Below are positions 27,745-38,933 of a stretch of DNA of 64,000 nucleotides, one piece after another. The position numbers were made by a program, and so were the translations under genes. Position 1 is the first letter of the stretch, and every line of letters starts with the position of its first letter. Under the pieces are notes generated by a model. That model did no database searches, was not told the DNA's origin, and saw only the letters and a list, made by a program, of their open reading frames with translations. The stretch lies in the NCBI RefSeq assembly GCF_900115295.1, contig NZ_FOVZ01000003.1, positions 1 to 64,000 on the forward strand, read 5' to 3'. The stretch is from Sphingomonas sp. OK281. GTDB lineage: Bacteria; Pseudomonadota; Alphaproteobacteria; Sphingomonadales; Sphingomonadaceae.

Positions 27745-28548
27745 TCAGCCGGCCACGGTCATCACCGAGCCCGAGTCCACGCGGATATCTGCGCCGTTGA
27801 TAAAGCTCGCCCGCTCCGAGCACAGGAACACGATCGCCGACGCGACCTCTTCCGCCGTCCCGCGACGCTTCAAGGTCATCCCCGGCCGCTCCTCCTCTAG
27901 AAACGTCTCGATCGCCTCGTCGAAGCTCGTACCCTTCTCGTCCGCGCGCTTCTGCATCATCTTGTCGGTCATCGGCGTCGCGATGAACGCGGGCGAAACG
28001 GTATTCACGAGCACATTGTCGCAGCCATAAGCCTTGGACAGCCCCTTCGACAGGCTGGAAATCCCCGCCTTCGACGCGCAATAGGCAAGCTCGTCGACAT
28101 AGGGCTGCACCGCATCCTCCGAACTCATCAGCACGATGCGGCCCCATTTGGCGGCGCGCATCGCCGGGATCGCCTCGCGGCAGACGCGCACCGCGCCCAT
28201 CAGGTTGATGTCGATCGTCGACTGCCAGCCGGCATCGTCGACGTCGAGAAAGTCGCCGGTCGCACCGGTCACGCCTGCGCAATTGACCAGGATATTCGGC
28301 TCGCCTAGCTGTTCGCGGACCTTGGTGAACAACGCTTTCACGTCGTCGAGCTTGGTCAGGTCGGCCTCGACCGCGATCACTTCGCCGTGCGCCTTCAGGT
28401 CCTCGACACTCGCGTCGAGGTCGCCGCCGGGTTGGTCGGTGATCGCGACACGGACGCCTTCCTGGAGCAGCATCCGGGCGGTTTCCTTGCCCATGCCGCT
28501 GTCCGCGCCGGTGATGAGTGCGATCTTGCCTGTGATATCGAGGTTCAT
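27745..28548 (-). CDS. SDR-family oxidoreductase
   Basis: A 267-residue classical short-chain dehydrogenase/reductase. The cofactor motif is ITGADSGMGKETA, the active site Ser is in LMSSEDAVQ, the Tyr/Lys in YCASKAG, and the NAG-type motif appears as NCAGVTG. Asp in TDQPGGD after the second strand suggests NAD preference. It follows the GH15 gene on the same strand with 28 bases between, so it probably belongs to the SDR-GH15-SDR transcription unit. Substrate unknown; a sugar or polyol is possible from context. Confidence 0.9.
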   Translation of the reverse strand: MNLDITGKIALITGADSGMGKETARMLLQEGVRVAITDQPGGDLDASVEDLKAHGEVIAVEADLTKLDDVKALFTKVREQLGEPNILVNCAGVTGATGDFLDVDDAGWQSTIDINLMGAVRVCREAIPAMRAAKWGRIVLMSSEDAVQPYVDELAYCASKAGISSLSKGLSKAYGCDNVLVNTVSPAFIATPMTDKMMQKRADEKGTSFDEAIETFLEEERPGMTLKRRGTAEEVASAIVFLCSERASFINGADIRVDSGSVMTVAG

Positions 28549-28576
28549 GCTGTCGTCCTTGCGTCAGTGAAAAAGG

Positions 28577-30400
28577 TCATGCCCATTCCCGCGGACCGTC
28601 GCTGTCGAGCGCACGGTCGAGGTAGAAGGCCGCGCTGATCAGCGCCAAGTGGCTGAAGCCTTGCGGGAAATTGCCGAGGAAGCTGCCGTCCTGCGCGATC
28701 TCCTCGGCGAACAGGCCAAGATGGTTGCCATGCGCGAGCAGCTTCTCGAAGTTCAGCCGTGCCTCGTCGAGCCGCCCCGCCCGCGCCAGGCATTCGACGT
28801 ACCAGAACGAGCAGGCGACGAACGTCCCCTCCTGCCCCGGCAAGCCGTCGTCGATCCGGTAGCGATATACCTGCCCGTCGTCGGACAGGTCCTCGCCGAT
28901 CGCCTCCAGCGTCGCGAGCCACTTGGGGTCGGTCGCGCCGATGAAACGGATCAATGGCATCATCAGCAGCGCGCCGTCGACCGCCAGATCCTCCGGCGCG
29001 GCGCCGATCGCGCGGACGAAGCGGCCGAGATCGTCGTTCCAGAAGTTCGCCCAGATATCGTCGTGGATCGCCGTCCGCGTCTCGGACCAGCGGACCAGCG
29101 GCGCGGGGAGCGAGCGTTTCTGCGCGAGCCGCACGGCGCGATCGACCGCGACCCAGCTCATCAGGCGCGAGTGGAGATAATGCTTATTCGGCCCGCGGAC
29201 TTCCCAGATGCCCGAGTCCGGCGTGTCCCACGTCTCGCAGACCTGATCGACGATCCGCCCGATCGCCACCCAGGAGTCATGCGCGATCGGCTCGCCGTAT
29301 TTGCTGCCGAGATAGGTTGCGTCGAGCAGTGCGCCGTAGATGTCGTGCTGCGTCTGGTCCTTCGCCTCGTTGCCGACGACGATCGGGGTCGCGCCCTCGA
29401 ACCCGGCGAGGTCGAGCTTGCGTTCGTCGGCGATCTCGCCGCCATCGAGCGCGTACATCACGCCGAGATGACCCTTCGAACACGCCTGCGCGCGGTCCAT
29501 CGCCCAGTGGAGGAAGCCGACCGCCTCGCCCTGATAGCCTAGCCGTAGCAAGGCGTAGACGGTGAACGAGGAGTCGCGGATCCACGTCGCGCGGTAATCC
29601 CAGTTGCGGACGCCGCCATGCGCTTCGGGCAGGCCGAAGGTGGCGGCGGCGGCGATCGAGCCGTGTTTGCGGGAGGTGAGCAGCTTTAACGTCATTGCCG
29701 AACGCTCGACGGTCTCGCGCCAGCGGCCTCGGTAGCGCGACTTGCGGCTCCAGGTCCGCCAATAGTTCAGGTCCTTCTCGACGATCGCGTCGAGCGCTTC
29801 GGTATCGAGCGAGACGTCGTCGGGGTTGCTGAGGATCAGCGAGACGGTGTCGCCTTCGTTGAGGTGGATGTCTGCGGTCAGGTCGCAGTTGTCCGCGACG
29901 AGCGTCGCTGCGCCGTGAACTGCGAGCGCGAGGCCGCTCTCGTGGTCGAACCGGCCGCGCGACACGTCCGCGCCCGACGTCGTGACGGAAGCCGTGCGGC
30001 CCATCACGCCATAGTCGAACCGCGGGGCGCAGCGGACGCGGACCGTCGCCGACCCGCGCGTGCAGGTCAGCCGGCGGACCAGCCGCGACGGCGCATCGTC
30101 CTTGTCGTTACCGACCGGCATGAGGTCGACCAGATCGATGCTCGCCGCATTCGCCATCCAGCGGGTCAGCAGGATGTTGGTCTCGGGCAGATACATCTGG
30201 ACTATGTTCGCGTCGGGCAGGTCGGGCTTGACCGAGAAATGCCCGCCCTTGTCTCTGTCGAGCAGCCTCGCGAAAACCGACGCGCTATCGAGGCACGGCC
30301 AGCAGAGATAGTCGATCGTCCCGGCCGTATCGACCAGCGCGATCGTCTCCAGATTACCGATCGCGCCGTGATCCGCGATCGATACGCCATGCTTATCCAT
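28577..30400 (-). CDS. GH15 glucoamylase/trehalase-like glycoside hydrolase
   Basis: A 607-residue cytoplasmic GH15 enzyme. The N-terminal beta domain starts with the family signature [17 protein letters not shown]. The alpha/alpha barrel carries [20 protein letters not shown], the general acid Glu in SGIWEVRG and the general base Glu in LFAEEI just before [15 protein letters not shown]15 proteins without a signal peptide include glucoamylases, glucodextranases and alpha,alpha-trehalases. Lying close to the trehalose operon, a trehalase or malto-oligosaccharide role is plausible but cannot be decided from sequence alone. The start overlaps the end of the upstream SDR gene by eight bases. Confidence 0.92.
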   Translation of the reverse strand: MDKHGVSIADHGAIGNLETIALVDTAGTIDYLCWPCLDSASVFARLLDRDKGGHFSVKPDLPDANIVQMYLPETNILLTRWMANAASIDLVDLMPVGNDKDDAPSRLVRRLTCTRGSATVRVRCAPRFDYGVMGRTASVTTSGADVSRGRFDHESGLALAVHGAATLVADNCDLTADIHLNEGDTVSLILSNPDDVSLDTEALDAIVEKDLNYWRTWSRKSRYRGRWRETVERSAMTLKLLTSRKHGSIAAAATFGLPEAHGGVRNWDYRATWIRDSSFTVYALLRLGYQGEAVGFLHWAMDRAQACSKGHLGVMYALDGGEIADERKLDLAGFEGATPIVVGNEAKDQTQHDIYGALLDATYLGSKYGEPIAHDSWVAIGRIVDQVCETWDTPDSGIWEVRGPNKHYLHSRLMSWVAVDRAVRLAQKRSLPAPLVRWSETRTAIHDDIWANFWNDDLGRFVRAIGAAPEDLAVDGALLMMPLIRFIGATDPKWLATLEAIGEDLSDDGQVYRYRIDDGLPGQEGTFVACSFWYVECLARAGRLDEARLNFEKLLAHGNHLGLFAEEIAQDGSFLGNFPQGFSHLALISAAFYLDRALDSDGPREWA

Positions 30401-31184
30401 TATCGCGGAAGCCGGGATACAGGCTCATGCCGCCGTCGATCGTCAGCGTCGATCCGACGATATAGTCCGCCGCGTCCGACACCAGGAACAGGGCGGCGCG
30501 GGCGACGTCTTCCGGGTCGCCGATGCGGCCGTAGGGGATGAGTTCGAGCAGCTTGTCCTGGTCGGCGGTCGCATCTTCGTTGATCTCGGTCGCGATCGCG
30601 CCGGGGGCGATGCCGTTCACGCGGATGCGGTCGCCGGCGATCTCCTGCGCGAGCGTCCGCATCAGCATCCCGCTGCCGCCCTTCGATGCGGCGTAATTGG
30701 CATGGCCCGCCCAGGGGATGACCTCGTGCACAGAACTCATGAACAGGATCTTGCCGATCGACCGGCTGACGCCGCGGTCGCCCTGCTTGCGGAACCGGCG
30801 CACCGCCTCGCGCGAGACGAGGAACTGGCCGGTCAGGTTGACGTCGATGACGCGCTTCCAGTCCTCTAGCGTAAGGTCGGCATAGGCCGCATCCTTCTGC
30901 ATGCCCGCGTTGGCGAAGACGATGTCGACGCCGCCGAAGCGCTCGACCGTCTCGTCAAAGAGCTTCAGGACCGCCGCTTCGTCCGACGTATCCGCCTCGC
31001 AGGCGAAAGCCTCGCCACCCGCCTGCTCGATCGCCTCGACCACTTCGCGCGCCTTGTCCGCGCTGCTGTTGTAGTTGACCGCGACCTTCGCGCCTGCCTT
31101 GGCGAAGGCGATGGCGGAGGCGCGGCCGAGGCCGGAACTCGCGCCGGTAACGATCGCGGCCTGGCCTGTCAGGTCGATGTGCAT
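30393..31184 (-). CDS. SDR-family oxidoreductase, glucose 1-dehydrogenase-like
   Basis: A 263-residue short-chain dehydrogenase with cofactor motif VTGASSGLGRASA, NAG motif FANAGMQK, catalytic Ser in MSSVHE, and Tyr/Lys in YAASKGG. The stretch NYNSSADKAREV after the second strand and the C-terminus LTIDGGMSLYPGF are typical of the glucose 1-dehydrogenase subgroup. It is first in a unit with the GH15 hydrolase (eight-base overlap) and a second SDR. A pathway from glucoside to glucose to gluconolactone is a reasonable hypothesis. It is divergent from the catalase gene. Confidence 0.9.
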   Translation of the reverse strand: MHIDLTGQAAIVTGASSGLGRASAIAFAKAGAKVAVNYNSSADKAREVVEAIEQAGGEAFACEADTSDEAAVLKLFDETVERFGGVDIVFANAGMQKDAAYADLTLEDWKRVIDVNLTGQFLVSREAVRRFRKQGDRGVSRSIGKILFMSSVHEVIPWAGHANYAASKGGSGMLMRTLAQEIAGDRIRVNGIAPGAIATEINEDATADQDKLLELIPYGRIGDPEDVARAALFLVSDAADYIVGSTLTIDGGMSLYPGFRDNG

Positions 31185-31355
31185 GGCTGATCTTTCGCTG
31201 GGGATTATCGCGGGTTAACGCGCGCCCTCCGGCATTTCTCCCTGGCTACGCCTTGCGTCGGGCAATCTTGCTGATCTGGGTTAACTCGCGATTTTCGGTG
31301 CAACTCTTACGGCACGCCGCGCGCTGTGGGTCCTGAGAAGCTACGAGGACGGCAC

Positions 31356-33499
<2,144 letters not shown>

Positions 33500-33503
<4 letters not shown>

Positions 33504-34600
33504 TCGCTTCGTTCAAACCCGGATCGTCGCCACCGTACGCTCGGCGTGCGGTGGCGATCGCCATTCCGGTCAAGAACGAAGACCAGTATCTGCTTGGTTG
33601 CCTCGACGCGTTGGATCGTGCGGCGGGGCGGTATGGCGGCAAGGTCGTCATCGTTGCGATGGCGAACGATTGTACCGACGGCACGATCGATATTTTGACG
33701 AACTGGCGGCCGACGCATGCGACGCTCGCATGGTCGGCCGTTTCGCTTCTGCCGGGTGCACGGCACGCCGGCTGGGCCCGGCGGCTAGCGCTTGACGCTG
33801 GTGCTGGGCTGCTTACGCATCACGCCGATCTTCTGCTGTCGACCGATGCGGACACGAACGTCTCCGCGGACTGGATCGCTCGAATCGTTGCGCATGTCGA
33901 CGCGGGTAACGACGCCGTAGCCGGTCGCGCGCTGACCCTTCGGTCCGACCGGGCGAGCCTTGGCGCTACGGCTCGGCGGCGGCTTGATCAACTCGGGCGC
34001 TATTATACCGCGCTGGATTATCTCCGCGCGCGCGCCGAGACCGAAGCCCATGATCCCTGGCCACGCCATTTCTATGAGGGCGGCGCGAGTATCGCGGTGA
34101 CGCACGCGATGTACCGCCGGATTGGTGGCGCCCCTACCCCGCCGGTTGCCGAGGACCGCGCGCTGTTCGATCGGATTCGCGCGCATGGCGGGCAGGTGCG
34201 GCATCCTCTCGACGTCCGCGTCTTCACGTCTTGCAGAATTTCGGGCCGTGCGCCGGGTGGCATGGCGGACGCGGTCGCGCGGTGGATCGACCAGCCGGTC
34301 GATGCGCCGCTCCACGAGACTTATGCGGTGACGGCGGCGCTGGATCCCTCTTCTGCTAACCCGGGCGACCAGCTCAGCTTCGCGACCTTGCCCGATGCGA
34401 TCCGCGAGGCGCAGACGCTGATCCGACTAACGCGCGTCTTCCAGGCGCCAGAGGTCGAGCCGATACGCTTCGTGCCGATCGCTGCGAACGACCGTGACGC
34501 GGTCGCCGAGCGCAGCGTGCAGTTCGGCAACGGCGTCGTCCCCGCTTTTGGGATAGTCGGTCTCGCCGATCCAGTGGACCAGCATCACATACCCGCCTGA
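33500..34600 (+). CDS. Glycosyltransferase family 2 protein
   Basis: A GT2 (GT-A fold) glycosyltransferase of about 366 residues. The N-terminal strand is [21 protein letters not shown], the metal/nucleotide DXD motif is in [14 protein letters not shown] (about 115), and an acceptor region follows ([20 protein letters not shown], then [15 protein letters not shown]). No membrane segments are evident. The TTG start overlaps the catalase stop; a GTG at 33550 just before the first strand is an alternative. It heads towards the NodS-like/PIG-L/acyl-CoA dehydrogenase genes. Its last 58 codons overlap the methyltransferase gene on the opposite strand, so the true C-terminus should be checked. Confidence 0.85.
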
Positions 34601-35017
34601 CACCGCCGCCGAGCGGACGTATGCGGCCAGCCGGACGATGTCGACGCTGTCCCAGTAGTAGACTAACTCCGACAGCAGGATCAGGTCGAACGTCCCTGCG
34701 GGAGCGTCTTCGGGAAGTCGGCGCTGCTCGATGCGGATATGGGGTTGGTCCGCGCATCGTTCGCGTGCCGCTGCGACCGCGGTTTCGGAAACGTCGAGCG
34801 CGAGCAATGCATCGCATCGAGCCCCGAGCCGCGCGGTCAGGACACCGTTCGCGCAGCCGACTTCCAGCGCGCTCTCGAACCGCTTCTTCGGCAACGCGGC
34901 CAGTGTCTCGTCATACTTCGCCGCCTCGTACGGGCTGGTCTCGAACTCCCAGGGGTCGCCCTTGTCCTTGTAGAGCGCTTCGAAATATTCGGGCTCGATC
35001 GAGTGTTCACGGCGCAT
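34427..35017 (-). CDS. NodS-like SAM-dependent methyltransferase
   Basis: A 196-residue class I methyltransferase. The N-terminal pattern DPWEFETSPYEAAKYDETL and SAM motif I LEVGCANGVLTARLG (about 51-65), then LALDVSETAVAAARERC and FDLILLSELVYYWD, match the NodS family. NodS N-methylates the deacetylated glucosamine end of Nod factors. Here it overlaps the PIG-L-type deacetylase gene by 11 bases on the same strand, so an amine freed by the deacetylase is an attractive substrate; this is inference. No membrane or secretion signal. Confidence 0.88.
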   Translation of the reverse strand: MRREHSIEPEYFEALYKDKGDPWEFETSPYEAAKYDETLAALPKKRFESALEVGCANGVLTARLGARCDALLALDVSETAVAAARERCADQPHIRIEQRRLPEDAPAGTFDLILLSELVYYWDSVDIVRLAAYVRSAAVSGGYVMLVHWIGETDYPKSGDDAVAELHAALGDRVTVVRSDRHEAYRLDLWRLEDAR

Positions 35018-35702
35018 CGCGCGTCTCCAGCAACAAGGTGTTCGGCCGGTCCATCAGCCGCATCATCGCGTCGGGTAGTCGGAAGTTCTCGCGCGCGCCG
35101 ACGATCCGCCCGCCGCGCTGGCTGCGATGGCACGCCATTGCGCGACGCTGTCTGGGCCGTCCGCATGCCGTGGCGATCGACAGCACACGCGCGCGGCGCA
35201 GGCGCTTGGTCAGGTCGGGGACGGTCCAGCCCCAGACGAGATACTGCCAGAGGCGGCAATGCGCTCTGCTCGCCACCGCCTTGGCGAGTGCGGCTGCGGC
35301 CTCGTGGTCGCAATGCGGTTCGCCGGACCACGTCACGGCGATCTGGCGGACGCCGCGGGCTTTGCACCATGCGGCCAGTCGATCGACGCTGCGCACGAAC
35401 AGCGGGTCGCCCTTCGAAGCCGGCGACGCGTCGGGCCAATCGAGATACAGCGCGTCCTGCTCGCCGCCCAAAGCCTTCAACGCCGCCTGCGCTTCGCCGC
35501 GCCGTAGCCCCGCGATCCGTTTTCCACTCCAGCCGGGTGCATCAGGATGGGATCCCGCGCCATCGGTCAGGAACGCGGTATGAACCCGGCCACCTGCCGC
35601 CGTTACCGAGGCGATGAACGCGCCGCAGCCGAGCGTCTCGTCATCGGGATGCGGCGCCAGCACGAGCCAAGGCCCCTGCCCCGCCGCCGTGCTGGCCGAC
35701 AT
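35007..35702 (-). CDS. PIG-L/LmbE-family N-deacetylase
   Basis: A 231-residue zinc-dependent deacetylase of the PIG-L family, which removes acetyl from N-acetylglucosaminyl groups or similar. The zinc motif HPDDE (His18, Asp21) follows the first strand LVLAPH, and the second zinc His lies in EPHCDHEAA. The ATG at 35702 puts the first strand at the usual position; GTG codons at 35759/35756 and a TTG at 35777 are alternatives that would overlap the upstream acyl-CoA dehydrogenase gene. It is the middle gene of the dehydrogenase, deacetylase, methyltransferase transcription unit. Confidence 0.88.
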   Translation of the reverse strand: MSASTAAGQGPWLVLAPHPDDETLGCGAFIASVTAAGGRVHTAFLTDGAGSHPDAPGWSGKRIAGLRRGEAQAALKALGGEQDALYLDWPDASPASKGDPLFVRSVDRLAAWCKARGVRQIAVTWSGEPHCDHEAAAALAKAVASRAHCRLWQYLVWGWTVPDLTKRLRRARVLSIATACGRPRQRRAMACHRSQRGGRIVGARENFRLPDAMMRLMDRPNTLLLETRDAP

Positions 35703-35749
35703 CCGCCGTGCCCGCCGCGTGAGGTTGCTCCAGACCTTGCCGCCCGGTG

Positions 35750-36835
35750 CTACCACCACCGATCGTCGCCCCAGCAATCATCCTCGAGCCACGCCGCCGC
35801 CGCGCGGTCGCGCGCCTGGTCCGGGACCGGCTGGCGCAGGTAGAGCCCGAGATCGCGCGTAATCCGGTCGATCCGGCTGGCCGCGAAGAACGACGCCGTG
35901 CCGACCGAGCGCGCGGCCGCCTCCATCGTCCGCAGCCCCGCGTCCTCGACCACGCCGCGCGTCATCAGCACCAGCGGGATCGCGTCGCTCGCCTGTGACT
36001 CGGCCAGATGCGCGGCTTGGCGCACCCACAGCCCGGCGCTCCGCGTCTCGGTCAGGCAGGTGGCAAACCGCGCGCGCTGGATCGGGTCCGCCCCCTTGCC
36101 GGTCGCGACGAGGTGATCGCGCAGATGCCTGACGAGTGCCTCGACCGCGCCGAGCTGGACCGCCGTAAACCGCCACGCGCCCGCGCTGAAGCGTGGCTCG
36201 CGTTCATAGTCGTTCGGCGCCCCGATCACGCCCTCGCGGCCGATCTCCATACCCGTGAAGTCGAACCGCCCGCTGCACGTGCCGCGCATCCCGCGCACCT
36301 GCCATCCGGAATTGTCGGTCCGCGTAGTCTCGTCCGTGATCGGGACCAGCACGAGCTGCTTGTCGCCGTGCGCGTCGCGCGCCGTCACCAGGATGCGATC
36401 GAGATGCCCGGCCCCGGTCGCAAAGCTCTTCGCACCGTCGAGCGTCCAGCGATCGTCGCCCGCGGCATGGATCGCGAGTCCCGGTGCGGGTTCGGTGTTC
36501 CAGACGCCGAAGACCTTGCCCGCCGCGAGATTCGCATCGAGGGCCTTTCGCTGCGCATCGTTGCCATAGGTCGCGACGAGCTGGACGGCGTTCACATGCC
36601 CTTCGAACACCCGCCCGAGGCTGAGGTCGGCGCCACCGATCGCGCGGAGAACGTCGAGCAATGCGTCGGTCTGCACGCCCGTGGCCAGCGTCTTGAACGC
36701 GGCCAGCGCGCCCGCGCCGTGGAGGTCCGCGATCCGCTCCGCCGGGAATGTCTCGTGGGAATTGTCCTGATCCCATGCCGCGGCAAGGTGCCGGACGGTC
36801 TCCAGGACGGTCCAGCCGGTTGGATATGTGGTCAG
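35750..36835 (-). CDS. Acyl-CoA dehydrogenase family flavoprotein, start codon unusual
   Basis: An acyl-CoA/acyl-ACP dehydrogenase-like protein, 361 residues if begun at the CTG at 36835. The middle-domain signature GVWNTEPAPGLAI, the GAKSFATGAG stretch, the beta domain (MRGTCSGRFDFTGMEIG) and a C-terminal helical domain are present; the catalytic Glu could not be placed. A GTG at 36676 is the first standard start, but it would cut off helix-rich sequence (ETFPAERIADLHGAGALAAF) typical of the family N-terminus. The frame is open to a stop at 36877 without ATG, GTG or TTG in between. It is followed by the PIG-L and NodS-like genes. A CTG start, a small frameshift, or true truncation are all possible. 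Confidence 0.8.
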   Translation of the reverse strand: MTTYPTGWTVLETVRHLAAAWDQDNSHETFPAERIADLHGAGALAAFKTLATGVQTDALLDVLRAIGGADLSLGRVFEGHVNAVQLVATYGNDAQRKALDANLAAGKVFGVWNTEPAPGLAIHAAGDDRWTLDGAKSFATGAGHLDRILVTARDAHGDKQLVLVPITDETTRTDNSGWQVRGMRGTCSGRFDFTGMEIGREGVIGAPNDYEREPRFSAGAWRFTAVQLGAVEALVRHLRDHLVATGKGADPIQRARFATCLTETRSAGLWVRQAAHLAESQASDAIPLVLMTRGVVEDAGLRTMEAAARSVGTASFFAASRIDRITRDLGLYLRQPVPDQARDRAAAAWLEDDCWGDDRWW

Positions 36836-37019
36836 TGGCCGAGTCCCCGTGAAACCGATGGCGGTGCGCCAGCTTCATCACACAGAACGCGGGACAGGCG
36901 TCAGCGTTGCGTACCGCCGCCACCATGGCGGGAACAAATTTCCCCGTGCCATGCCGCGGTCGAACCTTTGGTTAACGCTTGGCCGGCATATTTGGAGCGA
37001 CCGGAAGGGATGAGAATCG

Positions 37020-37175
37020 ATGGCACGTACACAGGACGTCTTCACGCTGCTCGGCAAGCGTATGCAGGTCGATCAACCGTCGCTTCGCGGGCGTCGTGGC
37101 GACAGCGACATGCCGCCGATCGCGGACCTGATCCGGCGGATCGATCGCGCACTGCTGGAACGACGCGCCGCCTGA
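37020..37175 (+). CDS. Small 51-residue uncharacterised protein
   Basis: An open frame starting MARTQDVFTLLGKRM and ending IDRALLERRAA, preceded by GGAAGGGA about nine bases upstream. The product is basic and probably helical, with no signal or membrane segment. It stands alone between the divergent acyl-CoA dehydrogenase gene and a convergent small gene. A promoter-like TTGGTT with CATATT lies about 30-50 bases before it. I do not recognise the family. Confidence 0.55.
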   Translation: MARTQDVFTLLGKRMQVDQPSLRGRRGDSDMPPIADLIRRIDRALLERRAA

Positions 37176-37179
37176 CCGC

Positions 37180-37443
37180 CTAGTCGTCTGCGCCGGCTGC
37201 CCCGATCGCGGAGGCGTACATCCGCGCCGCACGCTGCTCCCGCGGATCCTTGAACGCTTGCATCGGGTCGGGCGCCTCGCCGGTCGCGCGCAACACTGCC
37301 CACAAAGCGAACCGCCGGCCAGCCTCCCGCTCGGTGCCGAACGCGATCGACACGCGCTCTCGTCCAGCATCCAGCGCCTCGGGGTCGAGCGTATCGATGT
37401 CGGTCGTGCCGAAGAAATGCTGCGAAATCGCGTCGAGGTCCAT
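37180..37443 (-). CDS. Small uncharacterised protein (87 residues)
   Basis: An acidic 87-residue protein beginning MDLDAISQHFFG, without signal or membrane segments. The end QRAARMYASAIGAAG is helical. Codon usage fits the surrounding genes. It is convergent with the 51-residue gene, with only four bases between the stops. I do not recognise the family. Confidence 0.7.
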   Translation of the reverse strand: MDLDAISQHFFGTTDIDTLDPEALDAGRERVSIAFGTEREAGRRFALWAVLRATGEAPDPMQAFKDPREQRAARMYASAIGAAGADD

Positions 37444-37559
37444 TGCCGCGCCATGCCGATATCGTGATGCAAACGCAATTGGCGCTTAGGCAGCGACCCG
37501 TGAACCAGATGGTTGCGATCCGCCCAACCACCGCCTAGATGCGCGTCGAGCCAGCATCC

Positions 37560-37649
37560 GGACGGGTGGCCGAGTGGTTTAAGGCAACGGTCTTGAAAAC
37601 CGTCGTAGGGGTAACTCTACCGTGGGTTCGAATCCCACCCCGTCCGCCA
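37560..37649 (+). tRNA. tRNA-Ser (anticodon UGA)
   Basis: A complete serine tRNA with long variable arm. The acceptor stem GGACGGG pairs with CCCGTCC, the anticodon stem ACGGT/ACCGT encloses the loop CTTGAAA (anticodon TGA at 37594-37596), and the T arm GTGGG-TTCGAAT-CCCAC is intact. The discriminator G and an encoded CCA (37647-37649) follow. There is no integrase or duplicated 3' end nearby, so no sign of use as an attachment site. Confidence 0.97.
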
Positions 37650-37677
37650 ATCCAAACAATCCGCACGCACCCGGAGA

Positions 37678-38109
37678 TCAGTTCGCCTTCCCCGGCGGAA
37701 TGATCGGCATGGGGAGCGGAGCGACCGGAACGCCTTCGTCGACCAGCGCCTTCGCCTCCGCAAGGCTCGCCTGGCCGTGGATGGTGGCGTGTTTCTCTTC
37801 GCCGAGATGCATCGCACGGGCGCGGTCGGCAAACGCAGTGCCGACCCATTCCGAGGATTCCAGCGCCTTGGCCTGCCGCGTCGCGAGCATCTTCATCGCG
37901 GCCTTGACCGCGTCCGGGGTCGGCGGCGGCGCCTTGCTGTTGCTCTTTGCCGAGATCGCGGGCGCCATCACCGCCTTGGTGATCGTGCCATCGTCGCAAA
38001 CCGGACAGCGGACATGGCCCGCCGAGCGTTGGTCTTCATAAGCGCCGCTCGATCCGAACCACGCCTCGAACACATGGCCACCACCGCACTTCAGGTCGAA
38101 GACGATCAA
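37678..38109 (-). CDS. DUF1178 family protein
   Basis: A 143-residue cytoplasmic protein. The start MIVFDLKCGGGHVFEAWF, the CPVCDDG zinc-ribbon-like pair and the C-terminal EWVGTAFADRARAMHLGE stretch identify the DUF1178 family, common in alpha- and betaproteobacteria and without assigned function. Its ATG overlaps the stop of the nitrilase-family gene (ATGA), so it is co-translated with it; this pairing is frequent in the group and may indicate a shared role. Confidence 0.92.
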   Translation of the reverse strand: MIVFDLKCGGGHVFEAWFGSSGAYEDQRSAGHVRCPVCDDGTITKAVMAPAISAKSNSKAPPPTPDAVKAAMKMLATRQAKALESSEWVGTAFADRARAMHLGEEKHATIHGQASLAEAKALVDEGVPVAPLPMPIIPPGKAN

Positions 38110-38933
38110 CCGACGTTCGATACGGCAGGAATGGTCCGGCGGTGCCCGATGACCGGAATACGCGACCGCACCTGCTCGATCCGGGCGAGGTCAATCTCCA
38201 CGAACGCCAGCCCTGCGGCCTCGCCCATGTCGAGCAGCACATCGCCCCATGGATCGATCACCAGCGAATGCCCGTAGGTTTCGCGTCCGTCCTCGTGCAC
38301 GCCGGTCTGCGCGGCCGCCACGACGAAGGCGCCCGCTTCGATCGCCCGCGCGCGCAGCAGGATTTCCCAATGCGCTGCACCGGTCGGTCGCGTGAAGGCA
38401 GCGGGAACCGACAGGATCGTCGCGCCTGCATCGCTCAACGCGCGATAGAGGTCGGCGAACCGAAGATCGTAGCAGATCGACGCGCCGAGCTTGCCTGCGG
38501 GCGTGTCGATCACCGTCGCGGTATCGCCCGCGACATAGGCTGAGGACTCCCGCCAGCTTTCGCCGGACGGGAGGTCGACGTCGAACAAATGAAGCTTGTC
38601 GTAGCGCGCGCGGATTACGCCGGTCGGATCGATCACGAACCCGCGATTGGCGAACTTGCCGTCCGGGCGTCGTACCGCGAGCGACCCGAGGTGCACCCAG
38701 ATACCAGCCGCCGCGACCGCGTCACGGACCACAGCCAGCACAGGGTCGTCATCCTCGGCGACGATCGAGCCGGCTGCGCGGGAGCGATCGCGATCGATCA
38801 GACCCGACATTTCGGGCGTGAACACCATCGCTGCGCCCGCCGCTGCGGCGTCCCTGATCGCGTCGACCAGCGTCGCGGCGTTGACGGCGGAATCGATCCC
38901 GCTCGTCATCTGGAGGACGCCGATCTTCGCCAT
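38106..38933 (-). CDS. Carbon-nitrogen hydrolase (Nit1-like, deaminated glutathione amidase type)
   Basis: A 275-residue amidase of the nitrilase superfamily with catalytic triad E41 (FTPEMSG), K113 (YDKLHLFDVDLP) and C154 (ASICYDLRF). The HLFDVD and RFADLY segments resemble Nit1, which hydrolyses deaminated glutathione; that substrate is inferred. Its gene neighbour, glutaredoxin, fits a thiol-repair setting. The start overlaps the glutaredoxin stop by one base (TGATG) and its end overlaps the DUF1178 gene. Confidence 0.92.
   Translation of the reverse strand: MAKIGVLQMTSGIDSAVNAATLVDAIRDAAAAGAAMVFTPEMSGLIDRDRSRAAGSIVAEDDDPVLAVVRDAVAAAGIWVHLGSLAVRRPDGKFANRGFVIDPTGVIRARYDKLHLFDVDLPSGESWRESSAYVAGDTATVIDTPAGKLGASICYDLRFADLYRALSDAGATILSVPAAFTRPTGAAHWEILLRARAIEAGAFVVAAAQTGVHEDGRETYGHSLVIDPWGDVLLDMGEAAGLAFVEIDLARIEQVRSRIPVIGHRRTIPAVSNVG

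Noticed and set aside
37560..37649. tRNA-Ser as an integration site of a mobile island
   Set aside because: No integrase and no repeated tRNA 3' end downstream; neighbouring genes are housekeeping type.
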